From an uncultured Lachnospiraceae bacterium (GTDB taxonomy: Bacteria; Bacillota; Clostridia; Lachnospirales; Lachnospiraceae): a DNA stretch of 64,000 nt. The DNA lies in contig CADAHQ010000001.1 in NCBI GenBank assembly GCA_902787715.1, positions 186,001 to 250,000 on the forward strand. The letters are read 5' to 3'. The notes beneath the pieces were generated by a model. It saw nothing but the letters and a program-made list of their open reading frames with translations. It did no database searches and was not told the origin of the DNA. Positions 40,611-48,640 of the stretch are shown here, piece after piece. A program made the translations under genes and the position numbers. The first letter of the stretch is position 1, and every line of letters starts with the position of its first letter.

Positions 40611-41633
40611 ATGAAGCGAAACCTTCGTAAGACATTGCGTTCCGTTATCGCATTGCTTCTTTCGGCGGCTCTTATCGTGCTTTCGCTCGGCGGATGCGGC
40701 AAGCGCGGAGAGGACATGCTGATGGGCGGCTACGCTGCCTCGGACAACGTGGTTAACACAGACATCGGCGCGATGAAGCCGGCTGCATTTGCCCCGCTTC
40801 TTTCGGAATGGTTTCTTTGCGACATCACCAAGGACCAGATGTCCACGGATTATGTTTTCGATGCGGCAAATTCCAACCGCAAAGGCTCGGTTTTCGTCAT
40901 CGACCGCACGGACAACAAGCTTCTCTTCGGATACCGGATGTTTGACGCGGTATATCCCGCCAGCGTCACGAAGCTTATGACAGCACTGGTTGTCCTGGAG
41001 CACTGTGACCCCAAGGAGGTTGTCACCATCAGTAAGACCGTGGCCGCCATGACCCGCGGTTCCACCGCAGAGCTCAAGGAAGGGGACCTCATCACGGTCT
41101 ACAACCTTCTGATTGTCCTTTTGATACTCTCCGCGAACAATGCGGCCCTTGCCCTTGCGGAGCACGTGGCCGGCTCGGAGGAAGAATTTGTCAAGCTGAT
41201 GAACCAGGAGATGGACCGCCTCGGCGCCAACGACACCACCTTCGCAAACGCCAGCGGTCTTCACGCCGACCGGCATCAGACCACGGCATTTGACATGTAT
41301 GTGGTGTATCAGGAGTGCACCAAATACGCCGCCTTCCGCGAGATTGCGAAGATGACCAGCGGCGAGTACGAATATACAAACGCCGCCGGAGAGCAGTGCG
41401 TGCGGGCCTACAAGACCAGCAACCGCTTCCAGACCGGCAAATACCCTTACCCCGAATATCTTACGATTCTCGGCGGAAAAGCAGGCTCCACGGAACGCGC
41501 CGGCTTCTGCCTGATTGAGCAGGTGAAGTCCTCGGAAACGGGCAAGGAATACCTGCTCGGGATTTTCTTCTGCGAGACGGAAGAGAAGTTGTATACGAAG
41601 ATGAACGAGCTCATGGAGACATATTGTAAATAA
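40611..41633 (+). CDS. D-alanyl-D-alanine carboxypeptidase, lipoprotein form
   Basis: A 340-residue penicillin-binding protein of the DacA/DacF type (S11 peptidase) that trims pentapeptides. A signal peptide with lipobox LSLGGCGK suggests a lipid-anchored mature protein from Cys26 or close to it. Active-site motifs are SVTK (S118, in PASVTKLMTA), SANNAA (SxN) and GGKAGST, where the third motif has KAG in place of KTG. No C-terminal membrane-anchoring domain of DacF type is seen. It follows rodA by 26 bases. Confidence 0.87.
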   Translation: MKRNLRKTLRSVIALLLSAALIVLSLGGCGKRGEDMLMGGYAASDNVVNTDIGAMKPAAFAPLLSEWFLCDITKDQMSTDYVFDAANSNRKGSVFVIDRTDNKLLFGYRMFDAVYPASVTKLMTALVVLEHCDPKEVVTISKTVAAMTRGSTAELKEGDLITVYNLLIVLLILSANNAALALAEHVAGSEEEFVKLMNQEMDRLGANDTTFANASGLHADRHQTTAFDMYVVYQECTKYAAFREIAKMTSGEYEYTNAAGEQCVRAYKTSNRFQTGKYPYPEYLTILGGKAGSTERAGFCLIEQVKSSETGKEYLLGIFFCETEEKLYTKMNELMETYCK

Positions 41634-41656
41634 GAACCGCGGCCGCGAAAAAATGG

Positions 41657-41685
41657 TTGTTATTTTCCCGTCCATGTACTATAAT
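41657..41685 (+). promoter_or_regulatory. Strong promoter of the small P-loop gene
   Basis: TTGTTA (41657-41662), a 17-base spacer and a consensus TATAAT (41680-41685). The leader to 41744 contains GGAGAGAGGTTTCTCC, which can fold into a small hairpin. Confidence 0.85.
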
Positions 41686-41744
41686 ATTGGTATCGGAGAG
41701 AGGTTTCTCCGACACGATTTCAATTCCTGAAGGAGGGCTTTGCC

Positions 41745-42164
41745 ATGGTACAGATTATTGCCGGCGAGAAAGGAAAGGGGAAGACTAAGATTCTTTTGGA
41801 CAAGGTGAATTCCGATGTGCTCACATCAAAGGGAACCATCGTCTATTTGGATAAAAGCAACAAGCATATGTATGAGCTCAACAACAAGATCCGCCTCATC
41901 AATGTGAACGATTACTGCATTGAGTGCGCATCCGAGTTCGTAGGGTTCATCTGCGGAATCATTTCCCAGGATCACGACCTTGAGAAGGTTTATCTTGACA
42001 GCTTCCTTAAGGTTGCATGCCTTAACATCGAGGACATCGAGCGCGTAATTGCCAAGCTGGACATGATTTCCGTAAAGTTCAATGTTGACATCATCATCAG
42101 CCTCTCCGCGAATGCCGAGACGTTGACGGAAGCAGTTCGCTCCAAGGTGATCGTCGCATTGTAA
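41745..42164 (+). CDS. Small P-loop protein of unknown function (often mislabelled PilT)
   Basis: A 139-residue soluble protein beginning with a Walker A motif, IIAGEKGKGKTK (residues 4-15), and a possible Walker B (KVYLDSF, about 80-86). The rest is alpha/beta. It is too short for a PilT retraction ATPase and lacks the Asp and His boxes of that family. Similar short proteins in Lachnospiraceae carry the label twitching motility protein PilT, but I see no evidence for that. It is a monocistronic unit with its own strong promoter and terminator, placed between the D,D-carboxypeptidase and the HlyD-yggS-sepF cluster. The ribosome site is AAGGAGGG. Confidence 0.82.
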   Translation: MVQIIAGEKGKGKTKILLDKVNSDVLTSKGTIVYLDKSNKHMYELNNKIRLINVNDYCIECASEFVGFICGIISQDHDLEKVYLDSFLKVACLNIEDIERVIAKLDMISVKFNVDIIISLSANAETLTEAVRSKVIVAL

Positions 42165-42187
42165 TTCGCAGCGATTGAATTTGCAAC

Positions 42188-42217
42188 GGGGACCATCTCA
42201 CGGATGGTCCCCTGTTT
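42188..42217 (+). terminator. Intrinsic terminator of the P-loop gene
   Basis: GGGGACCATC (42188-42197) pairs perfectly with GATGGTCCCC (42203-42212), followed by TGTTT. Confidence 0.88.
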
Positions 42218-42234
42218 ATGATACGAGGGAAACA

Positions 42235-43617
42235 GTGGATCGGAAACGCCTGCAGGAGAGAAGCCACGAGAGAAAAGCCGGGAATATCGGATTGGGCATC
42301 TTTTTGTTCATTCTGATTTATATCGCGGTTTGTTTCTTTTTGTCTCTCCGGGAGAGCCATCCCACCATCTACGAAGTGCAGAAGATTGCCCTTGCCACCA
42401 ACAACCTTGCACAGGCTGTCGTGGTCCGCGAGGAGCAGAACGTCACCACCACGTCCCCGGGCTATATCAACTACTACATGAAAAGCGGCACCCGGGTCGC
42501 CAAAAACGAGACCGTGTTCTCCCTTGAGAACAGCCGCCAGATCCGGAGCTCCCTTTTTGAGAACGTCAAACTCTCCTTAAGCGAGTCCGACGTGGCCGAC
42601 ATCAAGGCCAACATTGAGTCCTTCCACAAGACCTACGAGTCCGGTTCCGTGGCTGCCATCAATGAGCTGCGCGCGAACCTCCACTCGCAGATTGTAAGCA
42701 TCTCCGATATGTATCTTCTGGAGAACCTTGCAAAGATTATCGAAGCCGACGGCTCCTCCCGCGGAATCTCGCTCTCGAAGGCTCCGTACTCCGGAATCGT
42801 TTCCTTCTTCACCGATTCCTTGGACGGCCTTACCGCAGACGCAGTTTCCAAAGAAACCTTCGACGATAAGCAATATACCAGCGGAACGCTGTATTCCGCA
42901 GAGCTTCGCGAAGCCGGGAGCACGGCTTACAAGCTCGTGACCAACGAAAACTGGTCCCTCATCCTCAATCTGACAGAAGAGCAGTACACGGCATTGGAAG
43001 GCCAGACGCGGCTTTCATTTACGATTACCGATGACGGCTTGAGCATGAATATGCCGGTTACGCTTTACAAAAAGGGAGAGGGCAGATTTGCCCGCATCGA
43101 TCTCTCCAAATACCTCATCCGCTATATCGGAAAGCGCTTCTTAACGGTTTCCATCGACCTCTCCCAGTCGGAAGGTCTGAAGATTCCGGTGAAGTCCATC
43201 GTGGAAAAGTATTTCTACGTGGTTCCGAAGGAATTTATCGTAAACGACCAGGGAAAGACCGGCATCACGGTATGTGAGCTGGATGAGACCAACACCCTGC
43301 AGTACCGTTTCTGCGAGGCTGAGGTTTACTATTACGACGATGATTATGCGTACATTGATGAATCCGTCATCAAGGCGCACGGTCAATATATTACGATTCC
43401 TCACACGACGAACCAGTATCAGGTTTCGACACAGAAGAAGCTCGAGGGCGTCTATTGCGTCAACAAGGGCTACGCCCAGTTCCGTATGATCGAGCGGCTC
43501 TATAACGGCGCCGACTACGTCATTGTGAAGTCCGGCATCGCCAAGAGCATCAACGTCTACGACTTCATCTGGGAGGACGCCTCCACGCTGTCTGAGGATC
43601 AGCTGATCAACCAATAG
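42235..43617 (+). CDS. HlyD-like membrane-anchored adaptor protein
   Basis: A 460-residue protein with a basic cytoplasmic N-terminus (VDRKRLQERSHERKAG), one membrane helix (about residues 20-40) and an extracellular part. The outer part starts with a lipoyl-like/barrel-sandwich half motif (VREEQNVTTTSPGYINYYMKSGTRVAKNETVFSL in pieces), a helical stretch, and then beta-rich segments. This resembles the HlyD/RND adaptor family, but no transporter partner gene is nearby and the organism has no outer membrane. The start is GTG 42235 with GAGGGA upstream; ATG codons upstream lie inside the preceding terminator. It forms an operon with yggS, sepF and lspA, which hints at a role in division or wall growth. 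Confidence 0.8.
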   Translation: MDRKRLQERSHERKAGNIGLGIFLFILIYIAVCFFLSLRESHPTIYEVQKIALATNNLAQAVVVREEQNVTTTSPGYINYYMKSGTRVAKNETVFSLENSRQIRSSLFENVKLSLSESDVADIKANIESFHKTYESGSVAAINELRANLHSQIVSISDMYLLENLAKIIEADGSSRGISLSKAPYSGIVSFFTDSLDGLTADAVSKETFDDKQYTSGTLYSAELREAGSTAYKLVTNENWSLILNLTEEQYTALEGQTRLSFTITDDGLSMNMPVTLYKKGEGRFARIDLSKYLIRYIGKRFLTVSIDLSQSEGLKIPVKSIVEKYFYVVPKEFIVNDQGKTGITVCELDETNTLQYRFCEAEVYYYDDDYAYIDESVIKAHGQYITIPHTTNQYQVSTQKKLEGVYCVNKGYAQFRMIERLYNGADYVIVKSGIAKSINVYDFIWEDASTLSEDQLINQ

Positions 43618-43647
43618 CAAGAAATCAATAAAAGGGAAGTGATATTT

Positions 43648-44367
43648 ATGTCTGAATATTCGGTATCCGATTCTCTCGCCGAAGTGCGCAGCGAGATTGC
43701 TGAAGCCTGCAAGCGTGCCGGGAGAAATCCGGCTGACGTCGCTTTGATTGCGGTCAGCAAGACAAAGCCCGTGTCCATGATCAATGAAGCCATGGAAGCA
43801 GGGCAGACGCTCTTCGGCGAAAACAAAGTGCAGGAGATGTGCGAAAAGTCCGTTGAGCTGCAAGACACCGGCGCCGTATGGCACTTAATCGGCCACCTGC
43901 AGAAGAACAAGGTGCGCAAGGCAGTCGCAGTGGCCGCCATGATCCATTCCGTGGATTCCCTTGCCCTGGCCGCCGAGATTTCCAAGGAGGCCGCCCGCAT
44001 CGGTAAAGTGCAGGATATTTTACTGGAAGTCAATGTTGCAGAAGAGGACAGCAAATTCGGCCTCTCCGTGGCGGAAACCCCCGACGTTGCTAAGGAAATC
44101 GCAAAACTTCCGAACCTTCATCTGTGCGGACTCATGACAGTTGCTCCGTATACTCCGGTTCCCGAGGAAAATCGGAAGTATTTTTCAGCTTTGCGTCAAT
44201 TAGCAGTTGACATTGCATCACAAAATATTGATAATATAGATATGTGTTGCCTTTCCATGGGAATGAGCAACGATTATGCGATAGCGATAGAAGAGGGAGC
44301 AACGTATGTGCGCGTCGGTTCGAAGATTTTCGGCGAGCGCATCTATACGACAGAAGGGAGAGTCTAA
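43648..44367 (+). CDS. yggS: Pyridoxal phosphate homeostasis protein YggS/YlmE
   Basis: A 239-residue PLP-binding protein with the alanine-racemase-like N-terminal barrel fold but no racemase activity in characterised members; it buffers PLP. The PLP lysine is K38 in IAVSKTKPV. FGENKVQEMCEK, WHLIGHLQKNK, HSVDSLALA and LSMGMSNDYAIAIEEGATYVRVGSKIFG are all typical. ATG 43648 follows AAAAGGGAAG; an in-frame GTG nine bases earlier is less well placed. Position before sepF matches ylmE-ylmF (sepF) in Bacillus. Confidence 0.95.
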   Translation: MSEYSVSDSLAEVRSEIAEACKRAGRNPADVALIAVSKTKPVSMINEAMEAGQTLFGENKVQEMCEKSVELQDTGAVWHLIGHLQKNKVRKAVAVAAMIHSVDSLALAAEISKEAARIGKVQDILLEVNVAEEDSKFGLSVAETPDVAKEIAKLPNLHLCGLMTVAPYTPVPEENRKYFSALRQLAVDIASQNIDNIDMCCLSMGMSNDYAIAIEEGATYVRVGSKIFGERIYTTEGRV

Positions 44368-44370
44368 AAC

Positions 44371-45144
44371 ATGGGCATTTTCAGCAAATTGTCAAACTGG
44401 GTCAACGGCGATGACGACGAAGACCTTGATGAGGAATATGATAACTACGTCTATGACGAGGAAGACGAGGACGACGAAGAGGACGAAAAGCCCTCTGTTT
44501 TCGCGCGTCTGAAGGCTCGGTTCCTTCGAAGCGACGACGAGATTCCGACGGACGACGAGGACGAGGATGATTACGAGGAGCCTGCGCCTGCCGCTAAGAG
44601 CAGACCCACATCTTCGTATGCTTCCAACACGCGCTTAAACACGACGCTCGGGCAGAGCACCGCGTCCACAGCAAGATATCAGAGTGCTGTGGCACAGAGA
44701 GAGCGCAACTACACCAACACGGTAGCCCGCCAGGCAACCGCTGCCGGTCAGTTCTCCCACACGACGACGAATCCTAACGCGGCTTACCCGCAGAAGACGC
44801 CTTTGGTTCCTTCTCCGGAGCGCACCGCCAGCTTAAACGCCGCTGCCAATGCACCGCAGAAGCAGTTCTCCGTTATGAAGCCCACCAGCTTCGAGGATTC
44901 CTCCAGCATCGTGGATGTGCTTCGCAACGGCAAGGCCATCATCGTGAACTTCGAGGGCTTCAACCCTGCAATCGCACAGCGCATCATGGATTTTGTCTGC
45001 GGATGCATCTACACCATCGACGGACAGATCCTGCAGATTTCCGGCTACATCTTCATCGTGGCACCGAAGGACGTCGACATTACCGGCGACTACACCGCAT
45101 TCCTGCAGCAGGATGCGTTCGGTGTTCCGACATTCCGTCAGTAA
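44371..45144 (+). CDS. sepF: Cell division protein SepF with long acidic N-terminus
   Basis: SepF anchors FtsZ to the membrane and shapes the septum. The 257-residue protein starts with the amphipathic membrane-binding helix (MGIFSKLSNWVNG), then an extremely acidic, disordered segment (about residues 14-72) and a Gln/Thr/Ala-rich linker. The SepF core domain is at about residues 165-257, with NGKAIIVNFEGFNPAIAQRIMDFVCGCIYTIDGQIL in pieces and FIVAPKDVDITGDY. SepF is usually about 150 residues, so the linker is long. It starts three bases after yggS ends. Confidence 0.94.
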   Translation: MGIFSKLSNWVNGDDDEDLDEEYDNYVYDEEDEDDEEDEKPSVFARLKARFLRSDDEIPTDDEDEDDYEEPAPAAKSRPTSSYASNTRLNTTLGQSTASTARYQSAVAQRERNYTNTVARQATAAGQFSHTTTNPNAAYPQKTPLVPSPERTASLNAAANAPQKQFSVMKPTSFEDSSSIVDVLRNGKAIIVNFEGFNPAIAQRIMDFVCGCIYTIDGQILQISGYIFIVAPKDVDITGDYTAFLQQDAFGVPTFRQ

Positions 45145-45162
45145 CGTAAGGAGCAAGGGAAA

Positions 45163-45741
45163 TTGTCCGAACAACCGTCTAAAACCAAATTGTCGGAACG
45201 CTTTCCGAAACTGTGTTACGCCTGGCTGCCGGTTCTTTTGGTTGCGATTGACCGCATCAGCAAAGTCTGGGTAAATACGGTTCTAAAAGAAAAAGAGTGC
45301 ATTCCGGTCATCGGCAATGCCGTGACGTTTCGCTATATTGAGAATTCCGGCGCTGCCTGGGGCATCTTCAACAACTCCGTGGATGTTCTGACCATCGCCT
45401 CGGTGCTTGTGATTGTCGGCATCTTTTTTATCCTTAAGCGCGTCCCTTCGGACAAACGGTTCCGCCCGCTGTTGTTAACACTTCTGTTGATCATAAGCGG
45501 TGCCTTCGGAAACCTGTACGACCGCCTTGTTTATCACCATGTGAAGGACTTCATTTCCTTCGACGTGATTCATTTTCCGGTGTTTAACATCGCCGACATC
45601 TATGTAACCTGCGCAACATTCCTTCTCGTAATTCTTCTCTTGTTTGTCTACAAGGAAGAGGAGTTGTCCTTCCTCCCGTTCTTCGGAGGCGACACGCAGA
45701 AGCAGTCGAAGAAGAGTGATGGCGACACCGAAAGCAAGTAA
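45163..45741 (+). CDS. lspA: Lipoprotein signal peptidase LspA
   Basis: LspA cleaves the signal peptide of diacylglyceryl-modified prolipoproteins. The 192-residue protein has four membrane segments, the opening DRISKVWV motif, RYIENSGAAWGIF, and the two catalytic aspartates: D120 in GNLYDRLVYH and D145 in FNIADIYV. A C-terminal basic tail (about 40 residues, TQKQSKKSDGD) extends beyond the usual 150-165. The start is TTG 45163, with AAGGAG at 45148-45153. The D,D-carboxypeptidase lipoprotein upstream is a likely client. Confidence 0.93.
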   Translation: MSEQPSKTKLSERFPKLCYAWLPVLLVAIDRISKVWVNTVLKEKECIPVIGNAVTFRYIENSGAAWGIFNNSVDVLTIASVLVIVGIFFILKRVPSDKRFRPLLLTLLLIISGAFGNLYDRLVYHHVKDFISFDVIHFPVFNIADIYVTCATFLLVILLLFVYKEEELSFLPFFGGDTQKQSKKSDGDTESK

Positions 45742-45752
45742 TATGGTAATTA

Positions 45753-45788
45753 CCCCTTAAGTCACACCTGATTTAAGGGGTTGCATTT
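45753..45788 (+). terminator. Probable terminator between lspA and rluD
   Basis: CCCCTTAA (45753-45760) pairs with TTAAGGGG (45773-45780), followed by TTGCATTTT. The T tract is imperfect, so some read-through into rluD is plausible. Confidence 0.68.
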
Positions 45789-45805
45789 TATGAAGGGAGA
45801 TTCCC

Positions 45806-46720
45806 ATGGACCAGCAGACGTTTCTCGTGGAAGACGATCTGGCGAACGAGCGCATCGACAAAATCATCGCTGCGGTCATTCCCTCCGTGACAAGAAGCTA
45901 TGCCCAGCGTTTGGTCGCCGCGGCAAATGCTTCCGTCAACGGCGTCGTCGTTACCAAAGACAGCCTGAAACTAAAATGCGGCGACTGTGTGCGCGTAACC
46001 CTGCCGGAGCCGGAGCCTTTGGTGATTGAGCCGGAGGACATCCCCCTGGATATTGTCTATGAAGATGCGGATCTTTTGGTCGTAAATAAGCCGAAGGGCA
46101 TGGTTGTACATCCCGCGCCGGGGCATAATAGCGGAACCCTCGTAAACGCGCTCTTAGCGCATTGTAAGGGGCAGCTGTCGGGCATCAACGGCGTTGCGCG
46201 GCCGGGAATCGTTCATCGCATCGACCGGGACACCACAGGCCTGTTGGTGGTTTGCAAGAATGATACGGCGCATATGGAGCTTTCCAGGCAGCTTGCAGTG
46301 CATTCCATCACAAGACGCTACGACTGCATCTGCGAGGGAGTGGTGACCGCTGACGGCACCGTGGATGCTCCCATCGGCCGCAGTCCGAAGGATCGCAAAA
46401 AAATGGCAATTCAGAAGGACGGCAGAAGAGCTGTCACCCATTATCATGTGGTGGAACCCCTTCGCAATCGGTACACGTATCTGCAGTGCAACCTGGAAAC
46501 GGGCCGTACGCACCAGATTCGCGTCCATATGGCGTCCATTCACCATCCGTTATTAGGAGACACCGTCTACGGCCGTGAAAAGCAGCCCTACGATACCCAG
46601 GGGCAGGTTTTGCATGCAGGGCTTCTCGGGTTTGTTCACCCGGGAAGCGGGGAATACATGGAATTCGAAGCACCGCTTCCCGAATACTTTCAGGAGCTTC
46701 TTGCCAAGCTTCGCGGATAG
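45806..46720 (+). CDS. rluD: Large-subunit rRNA pseudouridine synthase, RluD/RluA family
   Basis: A 304-residue enzyme with an N-terminal S4 RNA-binding domain (ERIDKIIAAVIPSVTRSYAQRLV) and the RluA catalytic domain. The active-site motif is GIVHRIDRDTTGLLVV with the catalytic aspartate in HRIDRDT. GMVVHPAPGH, KDRKKMAI and TGRTHQIRVHMASI are further family marks. In Bacillus the orthologue ylyB also follows lspA. It probably modifies 23S rRNA; which position cannot be told from sequence. Confidence 0.95.
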   Translation: MDQQTFLVEDDLANERIDKIIAAVIPSVTRSYAQRLVAAANASVNGVVVTKDSLKLKCGDCVRVTLPEPEPLVIEPEDIPLDIVYEDADLLVVNKPKGMVVHPAPGHNSGTLVNALLAHCKGQLSGINGVARPGIVHRIDRDTTGLLVVCKNDTAHMELSRQLAVHSITRRYDCICEGVVTADGTVDAPIGRSPKDRKKMAIQKDGRRAVTHYHVVEPLRNRYTYLQCNLETGRTHQIRVHMASIHHPLLGDTVYGREKQPYDTQGQVLHAGLLGFVHPGSGEYMEFEAPLPEYFQELLAKLRG

Positions 46721-46788
46721 ATTGATCGGATAATTCGTTTCAAGCAGTATGACAAGGCTCCTCATTTCTCGGAGGCCAAGGAAGTAAC

Positions 46789-48048
46789 ATGGAGAGAAGA
46801 GCACTTCAAAAACTGATTGCACTCTCGGAAGAGGAAGGCGCTTTCGTTGTCCACGGTCTGTCGGGCGCCGGAAAAAGCTTCCTTCTTCGAAAGCTTACCG
46901 AAGTCTATGGAAAGAGCGGCCGGTATATCCTTTCGGATATCGCCATCGACCGCGAGCTTCGCGATTGCCTTCTTTCGGCTGCGGCTTCCGAAGCGCCGGA
47001 TTCCGTAATCGCGGCTTTGGCGGAGTATTTTTCGATGGACCGGGAGCGCATACTCGATACGTTCTTTCTTTTCGACGGTGCCGAATCCCTGGGGGATTCC
47101 GTCTCATTGCTTCTCGGTAAGCACCTTCCCAAGCGGACCGCCTGGGCTACAAACCGCATCGACCGTGTTTCCGCGGAGGTTCGTTGCTGCGAGGTGAAGC
47201 CTCTTTCGTTTGTTGAATTTCTCTCCGAGATCGGTCATCCGGAGTACGCGGACATGATTGCTTCCCATGTGGAAGGCAACCATCCGATTCCCGATCTGTT
47301 TTCCCAGGAGTTTGACGATCTGTATTACGATTATTTGCTCACAGGAGGCTTTCCGCAGGCCGTAGAGACGTATCTGCGGGACCGGACGGATATTTCAGCA
47401 TTACGTCTTACACACGCTCAGATTTACGCGAATATCGCGTGCCGTCTGTCGGAGGAGCTGCCTTCGGACATAAAGCTGTCCAGACTTCAAGCGCTGTTTA
47501 AATACTACGCAGGTAGTTCCGACGTTTTTCACCCGGGGAGCATACATCGCGGCATGACGCGGAAGGATTTTGCGAAGGAACACCGGTATCTTGTACAAAA
47601 CGGCTTCCTTCTTCCGGTCGCAACCATGCGGGAAGACGCAGGAGCGAAGAGTACTACCGATGTCGACAACTATTCGCTGACCGATTGCGGTTTGTACCGT
47701 TTCCTGCAAAATGATTACGACAGTTTTTACAATACGGACCGCGAGGAAATGCCGTATTCCGTGCTTCGCAACGCGCTGTATTGCGCATGCCACTCTTCTG
47801 ATACTCCGGTAGTACGGTGGGAGAGCAGTCGAAATCTCCGCCTGCCTCTTTTGCTTTCCGAATCGCGTATTTTTGTGACCTTTACTTCCGAACAGACACG
47901 GCGAAGTCGCGCTGCAGGCGCCTTCAAAGCGCTGCATCCGGACTGGGAAAACTACCATATCACGGACGTCAAAGCAAAGGAAAAAGGCCCTGACCACAAG
48001 ATACAGTGGTTTGAATTTGAGCAGACACTAATGTCAAAAAAAAGATGA
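46789..48048 (+). CDS. AAA-type ATPase with DUF4143-like C-terminus
   Basis: A 419-residue protein with a P-loop, VHGLSGAGKSFLLRKL (about residues 21-36), a Walker B-like segment, TFFLFDGAESLGD (about 90-102), and EVKPLSFVEFLSEIG, which matches the L(R/K)PLSFxEF motif of the AAA_14/DUF4143 ATPases. The C-terminal region (about 230-419) follows the DUF4143 pattern (YLVQNGFLLPV, SLTDCGLYRFL), but the E..K..DF nuclease-like catalytic triad near the end is not clear (WESSRNLRLPLL, QWFEFEQT). The role of this family is unsettled; members are scattered and often horizontally moved. It stands alone on the strand switch side of the operon block. Confidence 0.75.
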   Translation: MERRALQKLIALSEEEGAFVVHGLSGAGKSFLLRKLTEVYGKSGRYILSDIAIDRELRDCLLSAAASEAPDSVIAALAEYFSMDRERILDTFFLFDGAESLGDSVSLLLGKHLPKRTAWATNRIDRVSAEVRCCEVKPLSFVEFLSEIGHPEYADMIASHVEGNHPIPDLFSQEFDDLYYDYLLTGGFPQAVETYLRDRTDISALRLTHAQIYANIACRLSEELPSDIKLSRLQALFKYYAGSSDVFHPGSIHRGMTRKDFAKEHRYLVQNGFLLPVATMREDAGAKSTTDVDNYSLTDCGLYRFLQNDYDSFYNTDREEMPYSVLRNALYCACHSSDTPVVRWESSRNLRLPLLLSESRIFVTFTSEQTRRSRAAGAFKALHPDWENYHITDVKAKEKGPDHKIQWFEFEQTLMSKKR

Positions 48049-48068
48049 AAACGAATTGATTTTGCTTA

Positions 48069-48098
48069 TTGACAATGAAATTCTATAATAGTAGAATT
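48069..48098 (+). promoter_or_regulatory. Promoter of the BlaI-like gene overlapped by an inverted repeat (putative autoregulatory operator)
   Basis: TTGACA (48069-48074), a 17-base spacer and TAGAAT (48092-48097). AATTCTA (48079-48085) and TAGAATT (48092-48098) form a perfect inverted repeat with six bases between, covering the spacer and the whole -10 element. Confidence 0.75.
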
Positions 48099-48105
48099 AA
48101 TATTG

Positions 48106-48123
48106 CACAGCAAACTTGCTGTG
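48106..48123 (+). repeat. Perfect inverted repeat in the 5' leader of the BlaI-like gene
   Basis: CACAGCAA (48106-48113) and TTGCTGTG (48116-48123) with two bases between. It lies just downstream of the predicted transcription start, so it is either a second operator or a transcript hairpin. Confidence 0.7.
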
Positions 48124-48185
48124 GCTCTGCGATTTTCTTGTACTACAGTTTGAGAATTACAGACAATAAGTGGAGATGATATCAT

Positions 48186-48560
48186 ATGGGTGACATCAGA
48201 CTGCATGAAGGCGAATTGAACGTGATGGAATTGCTTTGGTCCAACCAGAGTCTTTCCGCGAAAGATATTGCCAAGATTATCAAAGATTACATCGGCTGGG
48301 AGAAAAATACGACGTACACCGTTATCAAGCGTTTGATTGATAAAGGCGCAATCGTTCGTGAAGAACCCGGTTTCATTTGTAAGGCTGTAATCACAAAGGC
48401 AGAAATTCAGCGGATCGAATCCAAAGCATTGTTCGACAAATTGTTCGGCGGCGACATCACGAATTTCTTCAAAGAATATCTTGCAAATGAAAAGCTCGGT
48501 GCCGAGGAAATCCGCGAGCTTCGAAAGATTGTCGATACACAATATCGAAAACTGTTTTAA
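48186..48560 (+). CDS. BlaI/MecI/CopY-family transcriptional repressor, orphan
   Basis: A 124-residue winged-helix protein of the penicillinase-repressor family. Residues about 7-72 form the DNA-binding domain (LNVMELLWSNQSLSAKDIAK, NTTYTVIKRLIDKGAI, shown in part), where the recognition helix is NTTYTVIKRL. The C-terminal half is the dimerisation helix pair. In known systems BlaI/MecI partners with a BlaR1/MecR1 sensor protease that cuts the repressor at an N-F bond; I see none next to this gene. A TTGACA promoter upstream is overlapped by inverted repeats, so it is probably self-repressed. Its targets could include the penicillin-binding or wall genes nearby, which is speculation. Confidence 0.85.
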   Translation: MGDIRLHEGELNVMELLWSNQSLSAKDIAKIIKDYIGWEKNTTYTVIKRLIDKGAIVREEPGFICKAVITKAEIQRIESKALFDKLFGGDITNFFKEYLANEKLGAEEIRELRKIVDTQYRKLF

Positions 48561-48594
48561 ACAATCCGTAATTTTCTTATAAAACAGCATAAAA

Positions 48595-48623
48595 GACGCC
48601 CGGGGCAGAGTGCTTCGGGCGTT
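48595..48623 (+). terminator. Hairpin after the BlaI-like gene
   Basis: GACGCCCG...GCA (48595-48607) pairs with TGC..CGGGCGTT (48611-48623) around GAG. No T run follows, so it may be a weak terminator or an mRNA end-protecting stem. Confidence 0.5.
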
Positions 48624-48640
48624 ATCCTGAAATCTATATT

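Noticed and set aside
41638-41654. GCGGCCGC palindrome followed by A run as a plus-strand terminator after the carboxypeptidase gene
   Set aside because: It is followed by A, not T, on the plus strand, and has almost no loop. It is better explained as spacer upstream of the next promoter.
46722-46753. TTGATC ... TATGAC as a promoter for the orphan ATPase
   Set aside because: The spacer would be 20 bases and both boxes are weak; I cannot support it.
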